This document shows positions 8,678 to 15,387 of a stretch of DNA of 64,000 nucleotides, in pieces. Source of the stretch: Bog-113 sp965226755 (GTDB taxonomy: Bacteria; Acidobacteriota; Terriglobia; Bryobacterales; Bryobacteraceae); assembly GCA_965226755.1 (NCBI GenBank), contig CBDDDT010000001.1:310001-374000 (forward strand), read 5' to 3'. A program made the position numbers and the translations under genes. Positions within the stretch are counted from its first letter, which is position 1; the number at the start of each line of letters is the position of its first letter. The notes beneath the pieces were generated by a model that saw nothing but the letters and a program-made list of their open reading frames with translations, had not been told where the DNA came from and did no database searches.

Positions 8678-9043
8678 TTAGGCCGCGCAGGTCAGCGCCT
8701 GGCGCCCGAGAGCGTTCTGAACGATCCAGCGGAGATTGGCGACGTCAATGCCGGGCGTGCAGTAATCGGTGGCGCCGGCGCTAAGGGCGGCGAGCCACTT
8801 CTCCTCTTCCGCGACGCGGCTGACGAGAATGAATGGCTTGAGTGAACCCTCGCGGCGGAGGCGAGCCAGCGCTCGGGAACCCTCGACCCCGTCATCGGAG
8901 GCGAAAATCGCCGAGGCGTCGGCGGAAAGCAGAAGGGGAGCTTCGCAGGGTTGGTTTTCCGTTTCGAACCCTAGCAGACCCAGCTTGCGGGACAAGTCTA
9001 GAGCCGTAGCCGCGTCGAGGCCCGCTAAAACAATCTTAGGCAT
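8678..9043 (-). CDS. degenerate response-regulator receiver domain (stand-alone)
   Basis: There are 121 residues with the alternating strand/helix pattern of a CheY-like receiver and no output domain. The start is the ATG at 9043, preceded by AAGGAG at eight bases; a TTG at 9064 would add seven residues. The usual paired acidic residues at the end of strand 1 are reduced to AGLD. The conserved lysine of the DYLTKPF-type motif is absent (DYCTPGI). An aspartate lies near the phosphorylation position (FASDDG). Phosphorylation-independent signalling is therefore likely. A TTGACT -35-like hexamer lies at 9117-9122 on this strand, without a convincing -10. Confidence 0.72.
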   Translation of the reverse strand: MPKIVLAGLDAATALDLSRKLGLLGFETENQPCEAPLLLSADASAIFASDDGVEGSRALARLRREGSLKPFILVSRVAEEEKWLAALSAGATDYCTPGIDVANLRWIVQNALGRQALTCAA

Positions 9044-9243
9044 CAATTCGTCTCCTTGTCGCAATTTTCTCTTCGAGGAGCGGCGATAGCTACAGATTGG
9101 CAGCGGATCGAGGACAAGTCAATAGTAAATACCTTGTAATTTGAAGTTAATTCCTGATAGCGGCGCGGCATAAAATGCGCGCGGCGGCGGCGCCGGACCG
9201 GATTGCTAGGATAGAAAGTTCCGTCTGTTCAGATCCTATCCAA

Positions 9244-10647
9244 ATGTCTTTGCGTCTTCACAATACGCTCACCCTCGACGTACAGCCGTTCGCGCCGGAG
9301 CGCGATAACACGGTGCGCATGTATACGTGCGGGCCCACGGTTTACGATTACGCCCATATCGGCAATTTTCGGACGTTCGTGTTTTACGACATTCTGAGGC
9401 GCTGGCTGCGGGCCAGCGGATTCGGGCTGAACCACGTGATGAACATAACGGACGTGGATGACAAGATCATCCGGAACGCGGCCGCAAAAGGTCAAAGCAT
9501 CGCGGAATATTCGGCGGAATTCACGGAGGCGTTTTTCGAGGATTCCGGGCTGCTGCGGCTGGAGCCGCCCGAGCGGGCGGTGCGCGCGACCGATCACATC
9601 GACGAGATGGCGGCGGCGATCCAGAAGCTGGGCGAAGAAGGCTGCACGTACGAGAGCGAAGGTTCCATCTACTTCCGGATCGCGAAATTCCCGGAATACG
9701 GAAAGCTTTCCCATTTAGATTTCAGCGGAAATCGAACGGGGGCGCGCGTGGATGTGGACAATTATGAAAAGGACGACGCGCGGGATTTCGTTCTTTGGAA
9801 GGCGCCTAAAGAAGGCGAGCCCGATTCGTGGGACACGGTGATCGGGAAGGGCCGTCCCGGATGGCATATCGAATGTTCGGTGATGGCGATCGAGTATCTG
9901 GGCGAGACGCTGGACCTGCACGCGGGCGGGATCGACCTGGTGTTCCCGCACCACGAAAACGAGATTGCGCAATCGGAGAGCCTGACGCATCGGCCGTTCG
10001 CGCGGGTGTGGTGCCATTCGGAATTCTTACTGGTGGACGGGCAGAAGATGTCCAAATCCCTGGGGAATTTCTATACGCTTCGGGACATTCTGCAGAAGGG
10101 ATATGCGCCGGAAACGGTGCGGTATCTGCTGGCTGCGGTGCCCTACCGGAAAGCGCTGAATTTCACTTTTGACGGGCTGAAGTCGGCGGCCACGGCGATT
10201 GATCGCGTGCGCAACTACGACCTGCGGCTGCGGACGGATCGGTTCGAAGAAGGCGCCGAAGCGGCATGGGACCAGCGGTCGGAGAAAGCCGTCGCGGACT
10301 TTCGCGCGGCAATGGACGACGACCTGAATACCGCGGAAGCCCTGGCGGCGGTGTTCGAATATATCCGGGATACAAATGCCGCGATGGACCGGGGCGAGTT
10401 CCGGGCGGGCAATATCGCGGGCGCGCGGGCGGTGCTGGCGCTGTTCGATTCGGTGTTTGACGTCTTGCGGCCGACCGGGACCGCGAGCGATCTTACGGAC
10501 GAAGAGGTCGAGGCGAAGATCGAAGAGCGCAGGCTGGCGAAGAAAGCCCGCAATTTCGCCCTTTCCGACGAGATCCGCGAGTTTCTTACCGGGCGTGGCA
10601 TCATTCTGGAAGACACCCGGGACGGTGTGCGATGGAAAAGAAAGTAG
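9244..10647 (+). CDS. cysS: cysteinyl-tRNA synthetase
   Basis: Class I aminoacyl-tRNA synthetase charging tRNA-Cys in the cytoplasm. There are 467 residues from the ATG at 9244. The zinc/HIGH region reads CGPTVYDYAHIGN and the KMSKS loop is KMSKSLGNF; GWHIECSVM and HHENEIAQSE, typical of CysRS, are also present. The frame is open upstream to 9175, but the conserved N-terminus (MSLRLHNTL) decides the start. The last 16 bases overlap the following PLP-enzyme gene. There is no clear Shine-Dalgarno site before the ATG. Confidence 0.97.
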   Translation: MSLRLHNTLTLDVQPFAPERDNTVRMYTCGPTVYDYAHIGNFRTFVFYDILRRWLRASGFGLNHVMNITDVDDKIIRNAAAKGQSIAEYSAEFTEAFFEDSGLLRLEPPERAVRATDHIDEMAAAIQKLGEEGCTYESEGSIYFRIAKFPEYGKLSHLDFSGNRTGARVDVDNYEKDDARDFVLWKAPKEGEPDSWDTVIGKGRPGWHIECSVMAIEYLGETLDLHAGGIDLVFPHHENEIAQSESLTHRPFARVWCHSEFLLVDGQKMSKSLGNFYTLRDILQKGYAPETVRYLLAAVPYRKALNFTFDGLKSAATAIDRVRNYDLRLRTDRFEEGAEAAWDQRSEKAVADFRAAMDDDLNTAEALAAVFEYIRDTNAAMDRGEFRAGNIAGARAVLALFDSVFDVLRPTGTASDLTDEEVEAKIEERRLAKKARNFALSDEIREFLTGRGIILEDTRDGVRWKRK

Positions 10648-11825
10648 CAATTCAAACCCGGTCAGTACACACCGGGGAACGCAAGCGCGGCACCGGCGCG
10701 ACGCCGGTGACGACGCCGATCTATACCGCGGCGAGCTTCATTTATGACGACATCGCGGAGCTGGACGAGGTGTTCGCGCAGACGCGGCAGGGCGAATCCT
10801 ACCAGCGCTACTCGAATCCGACGAACCGGGCGCTCGAAGAGGTGCTGACCGATCTGGAATCCGGGGCAGGGGCCCTGGCCACCAGCTCCGGGATGTCGGC
10901 GATCCAAACGGCTATTCATGTGGGGCTGGCGGACCGGAACCGTTCGGTGATCGCGGCGCAGGCGCTGTACGGGGCTTCGATCAACATGCTGATGAACATC
11001 TTCGAGCCGCAGGGCGTGCAGGTGAAGTTCGTGGATTTCAACGATCTGAACGCGCTGGGGAAGAGCGTGGAGCAGCATCAGCCGGGCGTGCTGCTGATGG
11101 AGACGATCTCGAATCCGGTGCTGCGCGTGGCGGAACTGGACAAGATCGCGGAGATCGCGCGGGGGGCGAAGGCGGCGCTGGTGGTCGACAGCACGTTCAC
11201 GACGCCGCTGCTGATCCGTCCGCTGGAATGGGGCGCGCACCTGGTGGTCCATAGCCTGACGAAGTATCTCGCGGGGCATGGCGATGTGCTCGGCGGGGCG
11301 GTGATTTGCGATGCGGAGCATCTGCCCGGGTTGCGGGGGTACGGACGATTGGCGGGGCCGGTGCTGGGTCCGTTCGAGAGCTACCTGACGTTGCGCGGAA
11401 TCAAGACGTTTCCGCTGCGGATGGAGCGGCAGTGCGCCAATGCCTGCCGTGTGGCGCAGTGGCTGGAGTCGCGGCCGGAGGTGGAGAAGGTTTTCGCGCT
11501 TCCCGATCCGAAGCATCCGGACGCGGCGGCGATCCGGCGGCTGTTCGCTCCGGGACTTTTCGGGGCGGTGGTGAGCTTTGAAATCCGCGACGCGGACCGC
11601 GAGCGGATTTTCCGGTTTATGAACGCGCTGCGCATGATTGTTCCCGCGACCAGCGTGGGGGATGTCCACAGCATGATTTTGTACCCCCGGATGGCGTCGC
11701 ATCGCGATCTATCGCCGCGGCAGCGCGAGCGGATGGGGATTCGGGACAGCCTGGTGCGGCTGTCGGTCGGGATCGAAGCGGTGGACGACATCGTTTTGGA
11801 TCTGGAACAAGCGTTGTTAGCTTAG
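10632..11825 (+). CDS. Cys/Met-metabolism PLP-dependent enzyme (cystathionine gamma-synthase/lyase family)
   Basis: Trans-sulfuration-family enzyme, 397 residues. The PLP-binding lysine sits in SLTKYLAGHGD, and the cofactor aspartate in VVDSTFTTPL. The N-terminal substrate/PLP region has YQRYSNPTN, and ATSSGMSAI is typical of the family. Sequence alone does not separate gamma-synthase, gamma-lyase and O-acetylhomoserine sulfhydrylase. It overlaps cysS by 16 bases, coupling cysteine supply or turnover with tRNA-Cys charging; that link is inference. Confidence 0.92.
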   Translation: MEKKVAIQTRSVHTGERKRGTGATPVTTPIYTAASFIYDDIAELDEVFAQTRQGESYQRYSNPTNRALEEVLTDLESGAGALATSSGMSAIQTAIHVGLADRNRSVIAAQALYGASINMLMNIFEPQGVQVKFVDFNDLNALGKSVEQHQPGVLLMETISNPVLRVAELDKIAEIARGAKAALVVDSTFTTPLLIRPLEWGAHLVVHSLTKYLAGHGDVLGGAVICDAEHLPGLRGYGRLAGPVLGPFESYLTLRGIKTFPLRMERQCANACRVAQWLESRPEVEKVFALPDPKHPDAAAIRRLFAPGLFGAVVSFEIRDADRERIFRFMNALRMIVPATSVGDVHSMILYPRMASHRDLSPRQRERMGIRDSLVRLSVGIEAVDDIVLDLEQALLA

Positions 11826-11838
11826 AGGCGGAGGGTAT

Positions 11839-12102
11839 GTGTTCAAGATAACCGGACTGATCGCACTGGCATTGTGCCTGGGCGCCTGTACGCCGCGCGA
11901 TAAACAAGAGACGCGCGAGGATTTGCGGAAGAGCGGGAACGCGGTCAAGAAGGAGCTGAAAAATGACGCGGCGTTCCTGAAGCAAGAGGCTTTGAAAGCG
12001 CGAGCGGAGACGCAGAAAGACGTCAAGAAGCTGAAGAAGGAAGTGAACAGCAACGATACGGCGCCGCGGCATCCGAGCGATCGCAACCCCGACAGCCAAT
12101 AA
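11839..12102 (+). CDS. small lipoprotein with Lys/Glu-rich helical tail
   Basis: There are 87 residues. The N-terminus (MFKITGLIALALCLGAC) is a lipoprotein signal with lipobox LGAC, so Cys17 should be lipidated. The mature part is strongly charged and helical (repeated K/E/A), ending in a Pro/Ser/Asn-rich tail. The GTG at 11839 is the start, because the neighbouring ATG at 11837 is in a frame that stops after a few codons and GGAGG lies just upstream. It follows the PLP enzyme by 13 bases and may be co-transcribed. I do not recognise a family. Confidence 0.75.
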   Translation: MFKITGLIALALCLGACTPRDKQETREDLRKSGNAVKKELKNDAAFLKQEALKARAETQKDVKKLKKEVNSNDTAPRHPSDRNPDSQ

Positions 12103-12119
12103 CCGGAGCCTGACGATCG

Positions 12120-12133
12120 GGTAGTGTCCCAAA
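12120..12133 (+). repeat. left inverted repeat of the cassette
   Basis: GGTAGTGTCCCAAA; matches the reverse complement of 12698-12711 at 13 of 14 positions. Confidence 0.6.
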
Positions 12134-12180
12134 ACTGTGTTGATGGTTTGGGATACACTCTGGGCTATCGGAGAGCAACA

Positions 12181-12678
12181 ATGAAGAAACGTCTATTCTT
12201 CCTGACATTCGCGGTCGCGATGCTGGCGGGCGCACAAACGCAAAATCCACCAAGCATTTCGGCGCTGTTCACGCTGTGGGGGGAAGGGACAGGCACAGAC
12301 AACGGAACCGGAGGGATTATAGAGGGCGTAAGCCAAACCAATCTAATCGGAGCAGCCACGTTCGCTTATACTTTTGTGAACGGCAAGTTCTTGGGGGATA
12401 ACGCCGGTGGTTTTGGAACCTGCAGCCTCCAAAGCGGTACGCTCGAACTGACGACCAACCAGGGAACGATTAGCATGAGCCAAGCGGGCATGTCGTGCAA
12501 TGTCAACAGTAATGGGTCGGTGGGACCGAACACGGTCACTGGGTCTTACCTGGTGAAGCAGGGAACTGGTAAGTTTCAAGGCGTCACGGGCACCGGAACC
12601 GTCGTGGTTAGCTTCTCGTCAACCCAAACTCCAGGGAGGTGCCTTATTCGCCTCGACGGCCTTCTTATGGCCCCATAA
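12181..12678 (+). CDS. secreted protein with an AOC/dirigent-like barrel motif
   Basis: There are 165 residues with a clear signal peptide (MKKRLFFLTFAVAMLAGAQ). The mature protein is rich in Gly, Thr, Ser and Asn. It contains GTGKFQGVTGTGTV, which resembles the GTGxFxGxxG motif of allene-oxide-cyclase/dirigent-like barrels, so a small beta-barrel fold is my best guess. Two cysteines of the mature part (in FGTCSLQ and GMSCNVN) may pair, with a third in GRCLIR near the end. The ATG at 12181 has GGAGAG five bases upstream; the longer open frame to 12124 lacks a ribosome site. It sits alone inside the inverted-repeat cassette, and its base use looks less GC-skewed than its neighbours. Confidence 0.75.
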   Translation: MKKRLFFLTFAVAMLAGAQTQNPPSISALFTLWGEGTGTDNGTGGIIEGVSQTNLIGAATFAYTFVNGKFLGDNAGGFGTCSLQSGTLELTTNQGTISMSQAGMSCNVNSNGSVGPNTVTGSYLVKQGTGKFQGVTGTGTVVVSFSSTQTPGRCLIRLDGLLMAP

Positions 12679-12697
12679 ACCACGCCAGCAGTTTTCC

Positions 12698-12711
12698 TTT
12701 CGGACACTACC
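12698..12711 (-). repeat. right inverted repeat of the cassette
   Basis: Read on the minus strand this is GGTAGTGTCCGAAA, differing from the left repeat only at position 11. It begins 20 bases after the stop of the cassette gene. Confidence 0.6.
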
Positions 12712-12717
12712 GGGCGA

Positions 12718-12744
12718 TTGGGCAGACGGAGGCCATGCTATGCT
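12718..12744 (+). promoter_or_regulatory. putative his operon promoter (extended -10)
   Basis: TGCTATGCT at 12736-12744 fits an extended -10 (TGnTATnnT), with a weak TTGGGC -35 at 12718-12723 (15-base spacer). Transcription would begin around 12751, only a few bases before the hisL ATG at 12754, implying a very short or absent 5' leader before the peptide. Assigned by eye only. Confidence 0.4.
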
Positions 12745-12753
12745 TGTGGCTTC

Positions 12754-12807
12754 ATGACACTGCGCCGCGCCCATCTGCATCACCATCACCAGGAGAAAGA
12801 CAACTAG
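12754..12807 (+). CDS. hisL: histidine operon leader peptide
   Basis: A 17-codon ORF reading MTLRRAHLHHHHQEKDN, with five histidines in six codons (codons 7 and 9-12). It is followed at 12848-12872 by an intrinsic terminator and then by hisI at 12900. A His-codon run ahead of a terminator in front of his genes is the hallmark of ribosome-mediated attenuation: scarce His-tRNA stalls the ribosome on codons 7-12 and favours read-through. No Shine-Dalgarno site is visible before the ATG, consistent with near-leaderless translation from the proposed promoter. It is in a different frame from hisI. Confidence 0.8.
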   Translation: MTLRRAHLHHHHQEKDN

Positions 12808-12866
12808 GGATCGGGCGTCGCAGCGTTACAAACAGAATTGAAATGAGCCCGCCCTCAACCGGCGGG
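12768..12866 (+). promoter_or_regulatory. his attenuator: competing hairpin segments
   Basis: Four segments fit the classical 1-2-3-4 scheme. Segment 1 is CGCCC at 12768-12772, overlapping the start of the His codon run. Segment 2 is GGGCG at 12813-12817. Segment 3 is CCCGCCC at 12848-12854. Segment 4 is GGCGGG at 12861-12866. Segment 2 can pair with segment 1 (leaving the 3:4 terminator) or with CGCCC inside segment 3 at 12850-12854 (antiterminator). A ribosome stalled on the His codons would cover segment 1. The pairings are short (five base pairs) and were found by eye, without folding calculations. Confidence 0.6.
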
Positions 12867-12872
12867 TTTTTT
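12848..12872 (+). terminator. intrinsic terminator of the his attenuator
   Basis: CCCGCC (12848-12853), a seven-base loop, GGCGGG (12861-12866), then six T (12867-12872). It lies 27 bases before hisI and 40 bases after the leader-peptide stop, so it acts inside the transcript rather than at the end of a gene. Confidence 0.8.
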
Positions 12873-12899
12873 GTTGCGGCAGGCATTTTTGGAAGAAAC

Positions 12900-13274
12900 A
12901 TGCGACTGGATTTCTCAAAGCTGGACGGATTGCTACCCGCGGTGGTCACCGACGCGGGCAGCCGGCGCGTGCTGATGCTCGGCTTTCTGAACGAACAGGC
13001 GTGGGCCGCGTCTCTGGAATCGGGATATGTGACGTTCTGGAGCCGCTCGCGGGCCCGGCTGTGGACCAAGGGGGAGACTTCCGGGCATAGGCTGCAGATT
13101 CGCGAGATCCGGACGGATTGCGATTTTGACGCGGTCGAATTCCGGGTGACGGCGATCGGCCCGGGAGTTTGCCACGAAGGCTTCGAGAGTTGTTTTTCCT
13201 GGCGCTGGGAAGCTGACGCGTGGCGCAGGGTCGAAGCGCCGGCATTCGATCCGTCGAAGGTGTATTCGAAGTGA
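12900..13274 (+). CDS. hisI: phosphoribosyl-AMP cyclohydrolase
   Basis: Opens the purine ring of PR-AMP, the third step of histidine synthesis. There are 124 residues, the monofunctional form without a HisE domain. Signatures are FWSRSRARLWTKGETSG, the metal-binding TDCDFDAV, and CHEGFESCF near the C-terminus. The ATG at 12900 has GGAAG close upstream and gives the conserved N-terminus. The frame is open further up, but that would run through the attenuator. The stop overlaps the hisG start (GTGA at 13271-13274). Confidence 0.95.
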   Translation: MRLDFSKLDGLLPAVVTDAGSRRVLMLGFLNEQAWAASLESGYVTFWSRSRARLWTKGETSGHRLQIREIRTDCDFDAVEFRVTAIGPGVCHEGFESCFSWRWEADAWRRVEAPAFDPSKVYSK

Positions 13275-14140
13275 AGCTGAAGCTGGGAATTCCCAAGGGG
13301 AGTCTGGAAAGCGCGACCGTGGACCTGTTCCGCCGGGCGGGCTACAACATCACGACCAGCAGCCGTTCCTACTTTCCCGCGATCGACGACGCCGAGATCG
13401 AGTGCATGCTGATCCGCGCGCAGGAGATGGCGCGGTATGTGGAGGACGGCATCCTGGACGCGGGGCTGACGGGGCGAGACTGGGTGGAAGAGAACGAGGC
13501 GGTGGTGCAGACCGTGACCGACCTGGTGTACGCCAAACAGAGTTTCGGCAAAGTGCGGTGGGTTCTGGCGGCGCCGGAGGATTCGCCGTTTCGGTCCGTC
13601 CAGGATCTGGCGGGCAAGGTGATCGCGACCGAACTGGTGAATACGACCCGGCGGTATCTGGCGAAGCACGGGGTCACGGCCAAAGTGGAATTCAGCTGGG
13701 GCGCGACGGAGGTGAAACCGCCCGTTCTGGCGGACGCCATCGTAGAGGTGACGGAGACGGGGTCTTCGCTGCGGGCGAACAATCTGCGGATCGTGGACAC
13801 GGTGCTGGAATCGACCACGCAATTCATCGCCAACTGCGAGGCTTGGCGGGACGCGTGGAAGCGGCAGAAGCTGGAGGATTTGCGGATGCTGCTGGAAGGC
13901 GCGATCAACGCGCTGGGCAAAGTGGGCCTGATGATGAATGTGCACCGGGACGCGCTGCAAGCGGTGATCGCGGAACTGCCCGCGCTGCGGCGTCCGACCA
14001 TCTCGAACTTGAGCGAAGAGGACTGGCTGGCGGTGAATACGATTCTGGACGAATCGACGGTGCGCGACATCATTCCGCGACTGAAAAAGGCGGGCGCGCA
14101 GGGAATTGTCGAGTACCCGCTGAACAAGATCGTAATGTGA
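13271..14140 (+). CDS. hisG: ATP phosphoribosyltransferase, long form
   Basis: Catalyses the first, feedback-controlled step (ATP + PRPP). There are 289 residues, the long HisG form that carries its own C-terminal PII-like regulatory domain and needs no HisZ. The N-terminus reads KLKLGIPKGSLE; the PRPP-binding region contains EVTETGSSLRANNL; the last 80 residues match the regulatory domain in length and style. The GTG at 13271 overlaps the hisI stop. Histidine feedback on the enzyme would add to the transcriptional attenuator upstream. Confidence 0.95.
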   Translation: MKLKLGIPKGSLESATVDLFRRAGYNITTSSRSYFPAIDDAEIECMLIRAQEMARYVEDGILDAGLTGRDWVEENEAVVQTVTDLVYAKQSFGKVRWVLAAPEDSPFRSVQDLAGKVIATELVNTTRRYLAKHGVTAKVEFSWGATEVKPPVLADAIVEVTETGSSLRANNLRIVDTVLESTTQFIANCEAWRDAWKRQKLEDLRMLLEGAINALGKVGLMMNVHRDALQAVIAELPALRRPTISNLSEEDWLAVNTILDESTVRDIIPRLKKAGAQGIVEYPLNKIVM

Positions 14141-14142
14141 CG

Positions 14143-15387
14143 ATGATCCGGATCTTCGGGGCGGAACAAATCGGGACGATGCTGGAGCGGCGCGGCGCGC
14201 GCCTGGAGCAGGCGGAAGCGGCGGTTGGGCCGATTCTGGAAGACGTGCAGCGGCGGGGCGACGCGGCGCTGCATGAGTATGCGCTGAGGTTCGACGGCTT
14301 CGCGGGCCAGGACTTCCGGGCGCGGGCCGAAGATCTGGCCGCGGCGGCGGCGCGGCTGCCGGCGGAATTCTGCAAGGCGGTGGAACAGGCTTCGGGAAAC
14401 ATCCGGGCGTTTGCGCGGTTGCAGCTTCCGCGCGAGCATATGACGGAGATCGCGCCGGGCATCGAAGCGGGCCAGATGGTGCGTCCGCTGGACAGGGTGG
14501 CGGCGTATATTCCCGCGGGCCGGTATCCGCTGACGTCCACGCTCATGATGACGACCATTCCGGCGGCGGTGGCCGGCGTGAGGGAAATTTGCGTGAGCTG
14601 TCCGCGAGCGGTGGATGAGATCGATGGAACGGCGCATCTGCTCGGGCTGACGCGCATGTTCCGGCTGGGCGGCGCGCACGCGATTGGGGCGTTCGCTTTT
14701 GGGACCGGCACCGTTCCGCGGGTGGACCGCATCGTGGGTCCGGGCAATCTTTATGTGGCGGCGGCGAAGAAGCTGCTGGCGGGACAGACGGGGATCGATT
14801 TCGTGGCGGGGCCGACGGAGATCCTGATCATTGCCGATGCGGCGGACGCGGGGCATCTCGCGGCGGACATGCTGGCCCAAGCGGAGCATGATCCGGAATC
14901 GAGCGCAATTCTCCTGACGACATCGCGCGCGCTGGCGGAGAAAGTGGCGGCGGAGATCACGCGGCAGCTGGCGACGCTGACGACGCGGGAAGTGGCGCGG
15001 GAGGCGATCGCCCGCAACAGCGCGATCGCGGTTCTCGGTTCCATCGCGGAAGCGGTGGCGCTGGCGAATCGGTTCGCTCCCGAGCACCTGAGCATTTATG
15101 ACGAACGGCTTCTCCCGGAGATCACGAGCGCGGGGAGCGTGTTCGTGGGGCCGTACAGTCCGGAAGCGGCGGGCGATTACGCGGCGGGTCCGAATCACGT
15201 GCTGCCGACAGGGGGATACGCGCGGCTGCGTGGGGGCTTGTCGACGGCGGATTTCGTGAAAGTGATTTCGGTGCAGCGTCTGAGCGCAAATGGATTGCAG
15301 TCGATCGCGCCGGCGGTGGCGACGCTGGCGCGCGCGGAGGGTCTGGAAGGGCATGCCCGATCGGTGGAGATCCGGTGCGCGAAGTGA
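14143..15387 (+). CDS. hisD: histidinol dehydrogenase
   Basis: Zinc-dependent, two-step NAD oxidation of histidinol to histidine, the final steps. There are 414 residues from the ATG at 14143, two bases after the hisG stop. Family motifs include VGPGNLYVAAAKK, IDFVAGPTEI, AQAEHDPES (active-site Glu/His region) and AGPNHVLPTGG. The 3' end overlaps hisC by 13 bases. Confidence 0.96.
   Translation: MIRIFGAEQIGTMLERRGARLEQAEAAVGPILEDVQRRGDAALHEYALRFDGFAGQDFRARAEDLAAAAARLPAEFCKAVEQASGNIRAFARLQLPREHMTEIAPGIEAGQMVRPLDRVAAYIPAGRYPLTSTLMMTTIPAAVAGVREICVSCPRAVDEIDGTAHLLGLTRMFRLGGAHAIGAFAFGTGTVPRVDRIVGPGNLYVAAAKKLLAGQTGIDFVAGPTEILIIADAADAGHLAADMLAQAEHDPESSAILLTTSRALAEKVAAEITRQLATLTTREVAREAIARNSAIAVLGSIAEAVALANRFAPEHLSIYDERLLPEITSAGSVFVGPYSPEAAGDYAAGPNHVLPTGGYARLRGGLSTADFVKVISVQRLSANGLQSIAPAVATLARAEGLEGHARSVEIRCAK

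Larger units (their letters stand above)
12120..12711. mobile_element. inverted-repeat-bounded cassette carrying one gene (possible non-autonomous element)
   Basis: A 592-base segment begins with GGTAGTGTCCCAAA (12120-12133) and ends with its inverted copy (12698-12711), one mismatch in 14. TA dinucleotides lie at both outer edges (12122-12123 and 12708-12709), the pattern of IS630/Tc1-mariner-type insertion at TA. The only gene inside encodes a secreted protein; there is no transposase. A second, imperfect hairpin sits at the left end (12124-12135 against 12146-12158). It lies exactly between the cysS-lipoprotein block and the his operon. The repeats are seen directly; mobility is inference. 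Confidence 0.5.

Noticed and set aside
12735..12899. N-terminal extension of HisI to the ATG at 12735, which has GGAGG two bases upstream
   Set aside because: The extension would be encoded by the attenuator, including the terminator, and is unlike any HisI N-terminus; spacing to GGAGG is too short.
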